A stretch of DNA of 64,000 nt. It comes from Paenibacillus sp. (GTDB lineage Bacteria; Bacillota; Bacilli; Paenibacillales; Paenibacillaceae). Below the pieces are notes generated by a model. The model was not told the DNA's origin. It did not search any database and saw only the letters and a program-made list of their open reading frames with translations. Location: NCBI GenBank assembly GCA_031254035.1, contig JAIRVF010000153.1:1-64000 (forward strand), given 5' to 3'. Of the stretch, positions 1 to 8,758 are shown piece after piece. How positions within the stretch are numbered: position 1 is the stretch's first letter; every line of letters starts with the position of its first letter. Position numbers and translations under genes: made by a program.

Positions 1-1
1 C

Positions 2-115
2 GCCCGCAAAGCCTTTGAAAAGGGCGGGTTCAGTGCTTTGAAGCCGATAGCCCCGTTTCTTGACGAAGATATTATCGAAAAGTGGATTCGTGCCGGATTT
101 GAACATACGTCATAA
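2..115 (+). CDS. C-terminal end of an unidentified protein (partial)
   Basis: The window opens inside a reading frame that runs without interruption to a TAA at 113-115 and gives about 37 residues. The tail is mixed charged and hydrophobic, with a stretch reading APFLDEDIIEKWIRAGF. That suggests an amphipathic helix pair, but I do not recognise the family. A weak Shine-Dalgarno (AAAGGTGG) for the next gene follows after about 40 bases, so this gene could be co-directional with the WYL regulator. Nothing more can be said without the upstream sequence. Confidence 0.45.
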   Translation, partial: ARKAFEKGGFSALKPIAPFLDEDIIEKWIRAGFEHTS

Positions 116-167
116 CCCCGTAGACATGTGAAATCATTTGAACTCGTAATGATAAAGGTGGAAGAAC

Positions 168-890
168 ATGAAGTTGGAACGGCTAATCTCTATGATTTAC
201 ATGCTGCTCAATCACGAGATTTTATCGGCTTCGGCGCTCGCAGAAAAATATAATGTTTCTCAACGGACGATCTATCGTGATATCGAAGCGATCTGCGCGG
301 CAGGTATCCCGGTAGTTTCCTATCAAGGGGTCAACGGCGGTTACGGGATTATGGAAGAGTATAAAATGGACAAAAGTCTGCTAGGCTCCCATGACGTAAA
401 TTCCATCGTCACACTGCTGCGGAGCATGTCTACTATTTTTGAAGACGAAAAAGCAGAGGAAACGATTCATAAACTGCAGTCCGTGTATCAGGCCGGGAAT
501 CCAAGCATGTCGCTGGATATCGGCAGCTGGAGGCCTTATAACGAAACTCTGCGAGAGATCAAGAACGCCATTGCCAAACAGCTTGTGCTTCAATTTGAGT
601 ATGTGAGCGTCAAGGGTGAGCGGATAAAACGTTCTGTAGAACCGATACACTTAGATTATAAATACGACTCATGGTATTTGTATGCCTTTTGCAGAGTGCG
701 AAAGGGGTACCGGGAGTTTAAGCTGCCAAGGATTTTGTCTCTGGTCGTAACCGGAGAGCATTTTCAGCTCCGGCAACATGATCCGAAACCGGATAATCCC
801 TATGATTATCGCAGGCAGCATACAGTCAAGGATGAGAATGTATTTGATATCAGGCTGCGTTTTTCTCCAGTTTGTATGGCACTTCGGTAA
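168..890 (+). CDS. YafY-type HTH/WYL-domain transcriptional regulator, C-terminally truncated
   Basis: DNA-binding regulator of the HTH_11 plus WYL class. Residues 1-60 form the winged helix (the YNVSQRTIYRDIEAICAAGIP stretch contains the recognition helix), followed by the GGYGI turn. Residues about 135-205 form the WYL domain, with the W-Y-L-Y-A-F-C core at 'DSWYLYAFCRVR'. Family members are usually about 300-320 residues with a C-terminal WCX domain. This one stops at 240, just after the WCX domain would begin (FDIRLRFSP). From there the frame reads out of register into MFS-transporter sequence, so the C-terminus looks cut by a deletion near 870-883. The start ATG has AAAGGTGG upstream. 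Whether the shortened protein still works is unknown. Confidence 0.75.
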   Translation: MKLERLISMIYMLLNHEILSASALAEKYNVSQRTIYRDIEAICAAGIPVVSYQGVNGGYGIMEEYKMDKSLLGSHDVNSIVTLLRSMSTIFEDEKAEETIHKLQSVYQAGNPSMSLDIGSWRPYNETLREIKNAIAKQLVLQFEYVSVKGERIKRSVEPIHLDYKYDSWYLYAFCRVRKGYREFKLPRILSLVVTGEHFQLRQHDPKPDNPYDYRRQHTVKDENVFDIRLRFSPVCMALR

Positions 891-2277
891 ACTGTCGGAT
901 ATGTACGGGAGAAAAAGATTTTTTATATTTGGGATTACGATGTTTATGATCGGCTCGGTGCTTTGTGGAACGGCTCACTCCATTACGCAGCTGGCCCTTT
1001 TCCGGGCGGTACAGGGTATTGGCGGGGGAGCACTGATTCCGATTGCGTTTACAATCATGTTTGATGCGGTTCCGATTGAAAAACGAGGCAAACTTGGCGG
1101 TCTCTTCGGCGCAGTTTTTGGAATCTCAAGTATATTCGGTCCACTTCTCGGAGCCTATATTACCGATTACATTGCCTGGCAGTGGATCTTCTACATCAAT
1201 TTGCCGCTGGGGATCGCGGCGCTGCTTATGATCACGATGTATTACAAAGAATCTCATGAGCATTCCAAGCAGCCGATTGATTGGGCGGGAGCGGTAACCC
1301 TGCTAGGTGCAGTCGTATGTCTGATGTTTGCGCTTGAAATGGGAGGGAAACAGCTGGCATGGGATTCGATTGAGATTTTAAGCTTGCTCGGTAGTTTTGT
1401 CCTGCTGACAGCCGTATTCCTTTACTGCGAAACCAAAGCCAAAGAACCTATTATCACCTTCGGTTTATTTAAGAACAGAATCTATGCTTCTAGCGTTGTG
1501 ATAGGATTTTTTAGTGGCGCCGCCTTTGTGGCTGCATCGGTATATATTCCGATTTTTGTGCAAGGTGTATTGGGCGGTTCAGCTACGAACTCCGGCATGG
1601 TGCTGCTGCCGATGATGGTCGGATCTGTTGTAACGGCGACGATTGCTGGGAATCTGATGATCCGTATTTCATATCGTTCGATCATGTTATCCACGCTGCT
1701 TTTGCTGCTGGTAGGCGTTTTGTTATTGACCACGCTTAGCCCGGCATCTTCCCGGTTTGAAGTGACGATGTACATGGTTCTGGTGGGACTTGGAATAGGT
1801 GCTTCTTTTTCGGTGCTCAGTAATGCATGTATTCATGGTTTGTCCTACCGACAGCGTGGAACGGCCAGCTCAACATTTAATTTTCTGCGTTCGCTTGGCA
1901 TGACTCTTGGCATTACCATGTTCGGAATGATCCAAAACCATGCATTCTCCAATCGCATGAACAAGCTTTTTAGCAGCGGTGCGGCGGTCCCGGGGTCTCT
2001 GCAGATCAACGATCCGCATGTTCTCTTATCGGAGCAGACCCGTTCCTCCATACCAAGTGAATTACTGCATTCGATTTCAGGAGTTTTGTCCTCATCGATC
2101 TCGCAAACCTTTGCTTGGGCAGTTTTTCCCGTTCTACTAGCTTGTGCTGCATCACTTTTCATGGGCAAGGCCAAGCTTGATGTTCCTGTAGGGCAAACCA
2201 CTCTTTCGGAATCTATTGTTCCGTCCGAACATGAGGAGAGCAAGGCAGAACGAACCGAATACTCAACTATGCATTAA
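778..2277 (+). pseudogene. MFS drug-efflux transporter (DHA2/EmrB-QacA type), 5'-truncated
   Basis: Recognisable sequence starts near 883 with FGKLSDMYGRKRFF, the conserved loop after TM2 in the 14-TM DHA2 family. TM1 and nearly all of TM2 (about 70 residues) are missing. Downstream the protein is intact: the RAVQGIGGGALIPI motif, the GP-rich TM5 motif (GISSIFGPLLGAYI), many further membrane segments and a hydrophilic tail. The open frame extends back to ATG 778, but residues encoded by 778-882 are the WYL regulator gene read in another frame and are not transporter-like. The nearest in-family initiator would be ATG 901. Together with the shortened regulator upstream, this points to one deletion that removed the 3' end of the regulator and the 5' end of the transporter. 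Probably non-functional. Confidence 0.7.
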
Positions 2278-2305
2278 ATAGTAAATGTTCATATGCAAGA
2301 GCAAT

Positions 2306-2332
2306 CGAGGGTCGACAACCCTCGGTTTTTTC
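2306..2332 (+). terminator. Rho-independent terminator after the MFS remnant
   Basis: CGAGGGT and ACCCTCG form a 7-bp stem around a CGACA loop, followed by GTTTTTTC. Confidence 0.75.
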
Positions 2333-2416
2333 TTCAGAAGAAACTATCAAACTATCCGTGGTGTTATACGTCCAGCTGCCCTGGGTCCAGCGGCGCTGTG
2401 CTTGGACTCCTAAATA

Positions 2417-2461
2417 TAAAAACTTTGCAAAAGCGATTTGGCGCTTCTGCAAAGTTTTTTG
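2417..2461. terminator. Bidirectional terminator between the MFS remnant and sodA
   Basis: A long stem, AACTTTGCAAAAGCG against CGCTTCTGCAAAGTT, has runs of A on the left and T on the right. It ends just 3' of the minus-strand sodA stop, so it can terminate sodA as well as read-through from the left. Confidence 0.75.
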
Positions 2462-2464
2462 CGA

Positions 2465-3079
2465 CTAACGTATCGCTTCATTATAGAGACGGTTGACCTC
2501 TTCCCAATTGACTACATTCCACCAGGACGATACGAAATCCGGTCTCTTGTTCTGGTATTGCAAATAATAGGCATGCTCCCATACATCAACGACCAGAATC
2601 GGCGTTTTGTTCTCTGCAAGCGGCGTATCCTGATTCGGGGTGCTTGTTACTTCGAGCTTGTCACCATTCACAACCAGCCATCCCCAACCCGATCCGAACC
2701 GGCTGATCGCCGCTTTCGTCAGTTCGTCTTTCATCTGTTCGAAACTCCCGAAATACTTTTCAATTCCTTTCGCGATGTCGCCGTGAGGATTTCCGCCACC
2801 GGTTGGACTCATAATGGACCAGTATAAACTATGACCGTAGTGGCCACCTCCATGATTCCGGACGGCGGTTCGAATCTCTTCCGGTATATCGTCCAGATGA
2901 CTGATCAATTCCTCAATCGTCGCATTTTTAAACTGAGGATAGTTTTCCAGCGCCTTGTTCAAGTTCGCCACATAGGTCGCATGATGTTTGTCATGATGGA
3001 TTTCCATCGTTCGAGCATCCAAATATGGCTCCAACTCATCGTACCCGTATGCTAGTTTCGGTAGAACAAAAGGTTCCAT
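2465..3079 (-). CDS. sodA: Superoxide dismutase, Mn/Fe family
   Basis: Cytoplasmic enzyme that dismutates superoxide to O2 and H2O2. It has 204 residues, normal for the family. The N-terminal helical hairpin carries the first metal ligand in HHDKHH (His28). The second ligand is in the [11 protein letters not shown] segment, where most relatives read GGGHANHS, so Y and G replace A and N. The C-terminal domain ends with [11 protein letters not shown], which supplies the Asp and His ligands, and with the SSWWNVVNW signature. The start ATG (3077-3079) follows a GGAGGAGATAACTGAA site. It is divergent from the L,D-transpeptidase gene. Metal preference (Mn or Fe) cannot be settled by eye; Mn is typical of Bacillales SodA. 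Confidence 0.95.
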   Translation of the reverse strand: MEPFVLPKLAYGYDELEPYLDARTMEIHHDKHHATYVANLNKALENYPQFKNATIEELISHLDDIPEEIRTAVRNHGGGHYGHSLYWSIMSPTGGGNPHGDIAKGIEKYFGSFEQMKDELTKAAISRFGSGWGWLVVNGDKLEVTSTPNQDTPLAENKTPILVVDVWEHAYYLQYQNKRPDFVSSWWNVVNWEEVNRLYNEAIR

Positions 3080-3128
3080 TTCAGTTATCTCCTCCTACCT
3101 AAATTTAGGTGTTTCGTCTTCAGTGTAC

Positions 3129-3157
3129 ATGATAGAAAATATTTTGTACATATACAA
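3129..3157 (-). promoter_or_regulatory. Candidate sigma-A promoter for sodA
   Basis: On the minus strand, TTGTAT, a 17-base spacer and TATCAT lie about 50 bases upstream of the sodA start. The match is reasonable but not perfect. Confidence 0.4.
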
Positions 3158-3247
3158 TTATTTTTCCCTAGGTAAACACTGATCGAAAAGTTTATTCCAG
3201 TATCAAGCATGTGAAAGTGTGATAGGACATCTGTTCCCCCCCATATA

Positions 3248-4177
3248 ATGGCTAATGAACGATACAAGAAAGGAGGTCCTCTTATTTTAAGTACTCGTCA
3301 TCGCCCATTCGCAGCAATAATACTCATTATGCTATTGGGCTGGATCATCCCCATTCCTGTGCATGCGGACGCGCAGAATGCGGGCAATGACCTCATTATC
3401 ATCAACAAAAAAACGAATAAACTGGCTTTTTTTCAAAATGGTACTTTGATCAAGGTATTTCCTGTAGCCACCGGCAAGACTCCTTCGTTAACGCCGCAAG
3501 GCAGCTTTGAAATCGTCAATAAGATTCAAAACCGTCCGTATTATAAAGAAAAAATTCCGGGAGGAGATCCAAGAAATCCCCTTGGTGACCGCTGGATCGG
3601 GCTTGATGTCAACGGAACGAAAGGGACGACATATGCGGTCCATGGGAACAGTAATAAAAATTCCATCGGGAAATATGTTAGTCACGGATGTATCCGGATG
3701 TATAACGATGATATCCATTGGCTTTTTCCTAAGGTACAGCTTCATACAACAGCCATCATTACTTCATCCAAGCTTTCATTCGAGGAAATTGCCCGAAACT
3801 CCGGATACCATGTAGGTGAACAGAAATTTGAAGGGAGGCTGCTGGTCAACAATAGGGAATCGATACTCGGAAGCGATATCGTCCTGTATGGTTCCCGGAT
3901 TTATGTTCCGTTACGGGCATGCATCGAATTGTTGGGCGGGGAGGTGTTGTGGGACAATCAAACGCAAACAGCGACCCTGAAGATCGGAAGCCGGACCATT
4001 ATTCATAAAGCGTTATCCAATCAAGCAAGTGTGAATGGCAAGACTATCCGAATTACGGCTTCACGGTATCGCAATAATTCCTTGATGCTGCCGCTCAGAG
4101 ATTTCTCGGAGCTTTCAGGTTACTCTGTCGGGTATGATGCTCCTTCAAACACGGTTTCTATACAATCATCAAAATGA
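3248..4177 (+). CDS. L,D-transpeptidase (YkuD) with C-terminal stalk domain
   Basis: Exported peptidoglycan cross-linking enzyme of the YkuD fold. A hydrophobic signal segment (RPFAAIILIMLLGWIIPIPVHADA) is followed by the YkuD domain (about residues 47-170). That domain has YAVHGNSN and the catalytic motif SHGCIRM with Cys148. Residues about 195-308 form a copper-amine-oxidase-N-like stalk repeat (YVPLRACIELLGGEVLWD, LMLPLRDFSELSGYSVGYD), common in Paenibacillus wall proteins. The start is odd. ATG 3248 has no ribosome binding site, while a strong AAAGGAGG (3269-3276) lies inside the frame 7 bases before an in-frame ATT (3284). Either the ATG is used, or the rare ATT start gives a more typical signal peptide. 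A terminator follows. Confidence 0.9.
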   Translation: MANERYKKGGPLILSTRHRPFAAIILIMLLGWIIPIPVHADAQNAGNDLIIINKKTNKLAFFQNGTLIKVFPVATGKTPSLTPQGSFEIVNKIQNRPYYKEKIPGGDPRNPLGDRWIGLDVNGTKGTTYAVHGNSNKNSIGKYVSHGCIRMYNDDIHWLFPKVQLHTTAIITSSKLSFEEIARNSGYHVGEQKFEGRLLVNNRESILGSDIVLYGSRIYVPLRACIELLGGEVLWDNQTQTATLKIGSRTIIHKALSNQASVNGKTIRITASRYRNNSLMLPLRDFSELSGYSVGYDAPSNTVSIQSSK

Positions 4178-4189
4178 TATATTTTCCTT

Positions 4190-4217
4190 AAATCCGCGGT
4201 TTCCGCGGATTTTTTTA
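4190..4217 (+). terminator. Terminator of the L,D-transpeptidase gene
   Basis: AAATCCGCGG, loop TTT, CCGCGGATTT, then a T run. Confidence 0.9.
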
Positions 4218-4278
4218 TAGGTATCAGATCTGGGATCACCGCAAAGTAATCGGAGTAAGCTTCAGAGGCCATACGTCA

Positions 4279-4402
4279 CTGAGTACTTTTGCTCCGCAAG
4301 AGCGCCAATCATTGAGAGGTACCCGGACTTCTTTCTGATACTCTCAGTACTTTTGCTCCGCAAAAGCGCCCTCTTTGAGGACGTCGGACTTCTTTCCGAT
4401 AC
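4279..4402. repeat. Pair of ~62-bp imperfect direct repeats
   Basis: Two adjacent copies, 4279-4341 and 4343-4402. Each contains AGTACTTTTGCTCCGCAA, then AGCGCC, then a TTGAG...ACTTCTTTC.GATAC ending. They lie in the roughly 330-base gap between the L,D-transpeptidase and yitT-like genes. The rest of the gap (4403-4543) holds only an AT-rich presumed promoter region. No coding function is seen. Confidence 0.7.
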
Positions 4403-4543
4403 ATTTTGTGGGGTTATTTTACATCTAGATGAGATTTTCGTGTTGACGAACCTTGGACAAGACTTATAGAATATAAGAGTTATGTCTTTAATTAGGGTTA
4501 TGTATTTGATGAAGAATAATGAAAGCAGAAGGGCATTCTTACT

Positions 4544-5380
4544 ATGAAAAGAAAAATTACAGACATTTTTTTGATCATCTTGGGTTCGTTTATTTTTGCT
4601 CTTGATGTCAACTTGTTCGTCATTCCGCATGACTTGTCCGAAGGCGGCGTGACAGGGCTGACCATCATTTTGTATTATCTGTTTCAATGGTCTCCAAGTA
4701 TTGTGAACTTAATTTTGAACGCGATTTTGCTTGTCATCGGCTACAAATTTTTGGACAAGCAGACGACCTTCTACACGGTCATTGCCATCGCATTTAACTC
4801 TTTATTCCTGCATCTGACCGAAGGATGGACTGTGAATTCGAACGAACTGCTTCTTAACGCGATCTTCGGCGGCGTGTTTGCCGGAGTCGGCATCGGACTG
4901 ATCATACGTGCGGGAGGAACGACAGCCGGCAGTGTTATTTTGGCGCGAATCGCCCATAAATACTGGGATTGGAATATTAGTTATGCCCTGCTCTTTTTTG
5001 ATTTGATCGTGGTATTTTCATCGTTTTTCATTATCGGGGCACAAAGTTTGATGCTGACGATTATCATGCTTTTCGTCGGTACGAAGGTGATGGAGTTTAT
5101 TATCGAAGGGCTTAACCCACGTAAAGCCGTTACGATTATTTCGAAAGAATACGATCATATCGCGCAGGAAATCAACAACACGATGGAACGCGGGGTCACT
5201 GTATTTCCGGGATATGGCTACTATACGAAATCACCGAAAGAAGTATTGTACGTCGTCATAAACAAGCAGGAAGTGCCCACACTCAAAAAGATCGTAAGAG
5301 AAGTGGACAGAGATGCGTTTATTACGATTCATGATGTTAGAGACGTCTTTGGGGAAGGTTTTATTGATCTGTCAAAATAA
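4544..5380 (+). CDS. YitT family membrane protein
   Basis: Multi-pass membrane protein of the YitT/YqfU group (DUF161 plus C-terminal DUF2179). Five or six hydrophobic segments occupy residues 1-185, including the typical LSEGGVTGLTIILYYLF, the glycine-rich GGVFAGVGIGLIIRAGGTTAGS and a DLIVVFSSFFIIGAQSLMLTII helix. Residues about 200-278 form the soluble DUF2179 domain (RGVTVFPGYGYYTKSPKEVL, then VREVDRDAFITIHDVRDVFGEGF). Length and domain order are normal. The molecular role of the family is not established. Single gene with its own terminator. Confidence 0.92.
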   Translation: MKRKITDIFLIILGSFIFALDVNLFVIPHDLSEGGVTGLTIILYYLFQWSPSIVNLILNAILLVIGYKFLDKQTTFYTVIAIAFNSLFLHLTEGWTVNSNELLLNAIFGGVFAGVGIGLIIRAGGTTAGSVILARIAHKYWDWNISYALLFFDLIVVFSSFFIIGAQSLMLTIIMLFVGTKVMEFIIEGLNPRKAVTIISKEYDHIAQEINNTMERGVTVFPGYGYYTKSPKEVLYVVINKQEVPTLKKIVREVDRDAFITIHDVRDVFGEGFIDLSK

Positions 5381-5383
5381 CAG

Positions 5384-5433
5384 AAAACCGCAGCATGTTC
5401 GCTTTGAATAAGAGGGATGGCTGCGGTTTTTTT
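5384..5433 (+). terminator. Terminator after the yitT-like gene
   Basis: AAAACCGCAGC pairs with GCTGCGGTTTT across about 25 bases, followed by TTT. Confidence 0.8.
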
Positions 5434-5530
5434 GCAGGCTAGTAATACATTTTGGACGTTTGTAGGAACGAAAATTAGCTTTAGCTTTCAAGCAAGATAT
5501 TAAAAGAAGCATCGTAATGGAGGCCATTAT

Positions 5531-6007
5531 ATGTCTATTACTCATGAACAGCTTGCAAATTTTCTTGTAGAAGCCAAAAGAAATACGTACGCTTCTCAGG
5601 GGGACGAGGCGTCAGTACAACCCTTATTAAACAATTCGAAACAACTTGAATATCGTAGTGGCGATTTCTTTTATCGGGATATCTATTTTGGTTCGGCTTT
5701 TTTTGTTGGACAAGAAACGGTTGAATTCGAAGAACGTCCAATTTGGTCAATGGTCTATTCAGGTGGTGTCATAATCCCAAACGCAAGTGGGGATATTATT
5801 GGACCAATTCATAGTTTTCTGCGGCAAGCATTAAGATTAGTTGACACAAAATCGATATATCGCGGTCCAAATCGTTTTGAATCTTCCAATTACATCTTTA
5901 AAAATGAGTACGAAGGTACGCTTGATATTTTTTTCGGTAAGGAAGTCATTCTTATGGATAATCAAAAGGTATATGAATTGAAGTACAGTGGCGGCGCAAT
6001 TCGATAA
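5531..6007 (+). CDS. DUF5680 domain-containing protein
   Basis: Soluble 158-residue protein. The opening LANFLVEAKRNTYASQGDEA and the later YRDIYFGSAFFVGQE and IWSMVYSGG blocks match what I know of the DUF5680 family, small bacterial proteins of unknown function that are sometimes linked to an HTH domain. No HTH, signal peptide or membrane segment is present. The start is supported by TGGAGG 8 bases before ATG. It stands alone, with a large inverted repeat immediately 3'. Confidence 0.75.
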   Translation: MSITHEQLANFLVEAKRNTYASQGDEASVQPLLNNSKQLEYRSGDFFYRDIYFGSAFFVGQETVEFEERPIWSMVYSGGVIIPNASGDIIGPIHSFLRQALRLVDTKSIYRGPNRFESSNYIFKNEYEGTLDIFFGKEVILMDNQKVYELKYSGGAIR

Positions 6008-6016
6008 TTCCGCTGA

Positions 6017-6122
6017 TTAGGCGCGATCAAAAAAATAGTGAATCAGATTTGAACGAAAATCGACAATCGTTAGGCTACTTTCGGCAAATCGAATGATCTA
6101 TTATTTTTTTGATCGCGCCTAA
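6017..6122. repeat. GGCGCGATC inverted-repeat element, copy 1
   Basis: Perfect 21-bp arms (6017-6037 and 6102-6122), read as TTAGGCGCGATC then seven A then TA, flank a 64-base centre. The centre has its own short inverted repeat (GATTTG/CAAATC). A related element sits at 36464-36526. TTA/TAA at the outer ends would fit a TA target duplication, as in MITEs of the mariner/IS630 type, but this is inference. Confidence 0.8.
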
Positions 6123-6236
6123 CGATAGTATTTATGCAATAAGCTAAAAAACAAATGAATTATCATTGCGGACAGCTTGTTTTTGCACCTAAAATAAAGA
6201 TACAGTATCAACTCGAAGGGGGATAAAGATACCGTC

Positions 6237-6950
6237 ATGCACAAGCTCAATATAACAGCTTTGGGGGAATCCGCGCTGCTGATCGAATTCGGTAATCACA
6301 TTGACGAGCAGGTTCAAGAATGGATTCAGGCAGCGGCATCCCGGCTCGAAAACGATCCATTTCCTGGTTATCTGGAATGCGTTCCTTCTTTTACGACGTT
6401 AACCGTTTATTATGATTTGCTTCAGGTGAAGAATGTCGGAGGAAGTGGAACGGCTTTTGATTACATCAGCTCGCTAATCACCAAACGGCTTGAGTCTATC
6501 GTGACAGACGGAATGCGGCGCCGTGAAGTGGTTGAGATTCCGGTTTGCTACGGCGGCAGACATGGCCCTGATCTTGCTTATGTAGCGGAAGTGAACGGTT
6601 TGGATGAAAAGGAAGTAATTCATATACATACTAGTCAGGAGTTTTTAGTGTATGCCTTGGGCTTTACCCCCGGTTTTCCTTATTTGGGAGGTCTTCCGGA
6701 CAGCATCAGCACTCCGAGAAGGGCAACGCCAAGGCTTTGCATACCTGCAGGATCAGTGGGGATCGCGGGCAGTCAAACGGGAATATATCCGCTAGAAACC
6801 CCAGGAGGGTGGCAAATTATCGGAAGAACGCCGCTCGCTTTGTTTCAGCCGGAACAAGATCCGCCCGTATTGCTGAAGAGCGGCCAGTCTATCCGGTTCA
6901 AAGCGATAGACTCGTCCGAATATGACCGATTGGCAGGTGAGAGCAAATGA
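6237..6950 (+). CDS. pxpB: 5-oxoprolinase subunit PxpB
   Basis: Subunit of the three-part ATP-dependent 5-oxoprolinase PxpABC, which opens 5-oxoproline (pyroglutamate) to glutamate. The KipI-like C-terminal half is very characteristic: ALGFTPGFPYLGGLP, then TPRRATPRLCIPAGSVGIAGSQTGIYP and ETPGGWQIIGRTP. It has 237 residues, normal length. In B. subtilis the orthologue was first described as the KinA inhibitor KipI. The stop overlaps the start of pxpC by 4 bases (ATGA), so the two are translationally coupled. RBS GAAGGGGGA lies about 13 bases upstream of ATG, slightly far. First gene of a four-gene pyroglutamate operon. Confidence 0.95.
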   Translation: MHKLNITALGESALLIEFGNHIDEQVQEWIQAAASRLENDPFPGYLECVPSFTTLTVYYDLLQVKNVGGSGTAFDYISSLITKRLESIVTDGMRRREVVEIPVCYGGRHGPDLAYVAEVNGLDEKEVIHIHTSQEFLVYALGFTPGFPYLGGLPDSISTPRRATPRLCIPAGSVGIAGSQTGIYPLETPGGWQIIGRTPLALFQPEQDPPVLLKSGQSIRFKAIDSSEYDRLAGESK

Positions 6951-7951
6951 GTATGGAGGTTGTTAAGCCGGGCTTGCATGCTACTGTGCAGGATTTAGGC
7001 AGGAGAGGGTACGGAAAATACGGAATACCCAAATCGGGTGCGATGGACGGTTATGCCCATCGTCTGGCGAACTGGCTCGTCGGGAATAATGCATGCGAAG
7101 CGGCGCTTGAGATTACTTGGTCGGGATTCTCCGTTCGTTTCAATCGGGATATGCTGGTTGCGATCACGGGAGCAAATTTGACGCCGGAATGTGGTGGTCT
7201 TGCCGTTCCAATGTGGCGGCCGATTTGGTTTCGCCAGGGCAGTGAACTTTCGTTCAAACATCCTGTCTCTGGATGCCGTGCTTATCTGGCTGTTTCCGGC
7301 GGATTGGATGTTCCAGAGGTGATGGGAAGCCGAAGCACTTATCTACGGGGAAAGGTTGGAGGTTTGCATGGCAGAGCTTTGCAGGCTCGAGATGTGATTC
7401 CAATAAAGATTACGCCCCATGAGGATAAGCCCCTTTTTGTAGGAACCGCGGGTCCGGAAAGTGAAGCATTTTATGCTCCGACGTGGTCAGCTACTCCCCG
7501 CCATGGCTATGTCGGACCAGACCCGATTGTCCGGGTCACCAGAGGAAGAGAATACGGAGATTTTCAGGAGGAAGCGCTACAGCACTTCATAACGGAAAGA
7601 TATCGGATTCAACCGGATTCAGACCGGATGGGTTACCGGTTATCCGGACCGCCGCTGTTGCTGCATACGCTGCGGGAGTACATTTCGGAAGGGGTGGCGG
7701 ATGGTACCGTGCAGGTTCCAGCGGATGGCCAGCCAATCATCTTGATGGCAGACAGGCAGACGCTTGGCGGGTATCCGAAAATTGCACAGATTATTTCTGT
7801 CGATTTACCGCTGGTAGCCCAGCTTCGGCCTGGGGGCAATATCCGCTTTCGCGAGGTTTCGATCGCCGAGGCGGAGAAACTCTACTATGAAGCAGCCCGT
7901 GAAATGAAGCTTCTGCACCGGATGATAGACTACAAGTTAAAGGAGTCCTAA
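6947..7951 (+). CDS. pxpC: 5-oxoprolinase subunit PxpC
   Basis: Biotin-dependent-carboxylase-like (KipA/AHS2) subunit of 5-oxoprolinase. Key blocks are [20 protein letters not shown] at the N-terminus, [35 protein letters not shown], then [13 protein letters not shown] and the [20 protein letters not shown] block near the C-terminus. It has 334 residues, full length. ATG overlaps the pxpB stop; pxpA begins 2 bases after its stop. PxpB and PxpC form the ATP-using part that phosphorylates 5-oxoproline for PxpA. Confidence 0.95.
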   Translation: MSMEVVKPGLHATVQDLGRRGYGKYGIPKSGAMDGYAHRLANWLVGNNACEAALEITWSGFSVRFNRDMLVAITGANLTPECGGLAVPMWRPIWFRQGSELSFKHPVSGCRAYLAVSGGLDVPEVMGSRSTYLRGKVGGLHGRALQARDVIPIKITPHEDKPLFVGTAGPESEAFYAPTWSATPRHGYVGPDPIVRVTRGREYGDFQEEALQHFITERYRIQPDSDRMGYRLSGPPLLLHTLREYISEGVADGTVQVPADGQPIILMADRQTLGGYPKIAQIISVDLPLVAQLRPGGNIRFREVSIAEAEKLYYEAAREMKLLHRMIDYKLKES

Positions 7952-7953
7952 CA

Positions 7954-8709
7954 ATGCTTCAGGTAGATTTGAATTGCGATATGGGCGAAAGTTTTGGCCG
8001 CTACCGACTCGGTTCCGATGCTGACCTGTTAAATGAGATGACTTCCGCGAATATTGCTTGCGGATTCCATGCCGGCGATCCCTCAGTGATGAGAACTACG
8101 GTTCGGATGGCGGCTGGCAAAGGCGTATCCATTGGCGCGCATCCGGGCCTACCGGATTTGGCAGGTTTTGGCCGGCGGCGCATGGAAGTAACATCCGAAG
8201 AAGTTTATGACATGGTCACTTACCAGATCGGAGCGCTGCAGGCTTTCGTAAAGCAGGAAGGGGCAGCCTTGAGACATGTGAAGCCGCATGGCGCGCTTTA
8301 TAATATGGCGGCGGTGGAAAGACTGTTGGCGGATGCCATTGCGGAGGCCGTCTACAAAACGGATGCATCCCTTGTTTTATACGGACTTGCTGGCAGCGAG
8401 CTGATTGCCGCGGGCAAAGCCAGAGGGTTGCGTACCGCAGCGGAGGTGTTTGCGGACCGGACTTATTTGGAGGATGGAACACTGATGCCAAGAAGCATGT
8501 CAGGGGCGGTGATCAGTGATCCGGAGCAGGCGGTAAAGCAAGTGCTCCAAATGGTCATGAAAGGGACGGTAACGGCGGCTAGCGGCAAGACCATCGACAT
8601 AACGGCGGATACGGTATGCATTCACGGCGACGGTGAGCATGCCCTTTCATTCGCTCAAACGTTGAGAGCAATGCTTGAAAAGGAAAATGTGGCGGTTCGT
8701 TCTTTATAA
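7954..8709 (+). CDS. pxpA: 5-oxoprolinase subunit PxpA (LamB/YcsF family)
   Basis: LamB/YcsF family protein, the hydrolytic subunit of 5-oxoprolinase. It begins with the signature [14 protein letters not shown], followed by [30 protein letters not shown] and VKPHGALYN, and ends with the [10 protein letters not shown] motif. It has 251 residues, normal. RBS AAAGGAG precedes ATG, and the gene is spaced 2 bases from pxpC. Completes the PxpABC complex in the unusual but common order B-C-A. Confidence 0.95.
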   Translation: MLQVDLNCDMGESFGRYRLGSDADLLNEMTSANIACGFHAGDPSVMRTTVRMAAGKGVSIGAHPGLPDLAGFGRRRMEVTSEEVYDMVTYQIGALQAFVKQEGAALRHVKPHGALYNMAAVERLLADAIAEAVYKTDASLVLYGLAGSELIAAGKARGLRTAAEVFADRTYLEDGTLMPRSMSGAVISDPEQAVKQVLQMVMKGTVTAASGKTIDITADTVCIHGDGEHALSFAQTLRAMLEKENVAVRSL

Positions 8710-8758
8710 CTATATAAAGTCATAGTTCACTTTTAATCGACCAGGGGAGGAAATAGAA

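Noticed and set aside
4262-4687. 141-residue minus-strand frame over the direct repeats
   Set aside because: It runs antisense into the start of the YitT gene, has no good start site and no recognisable protein character.
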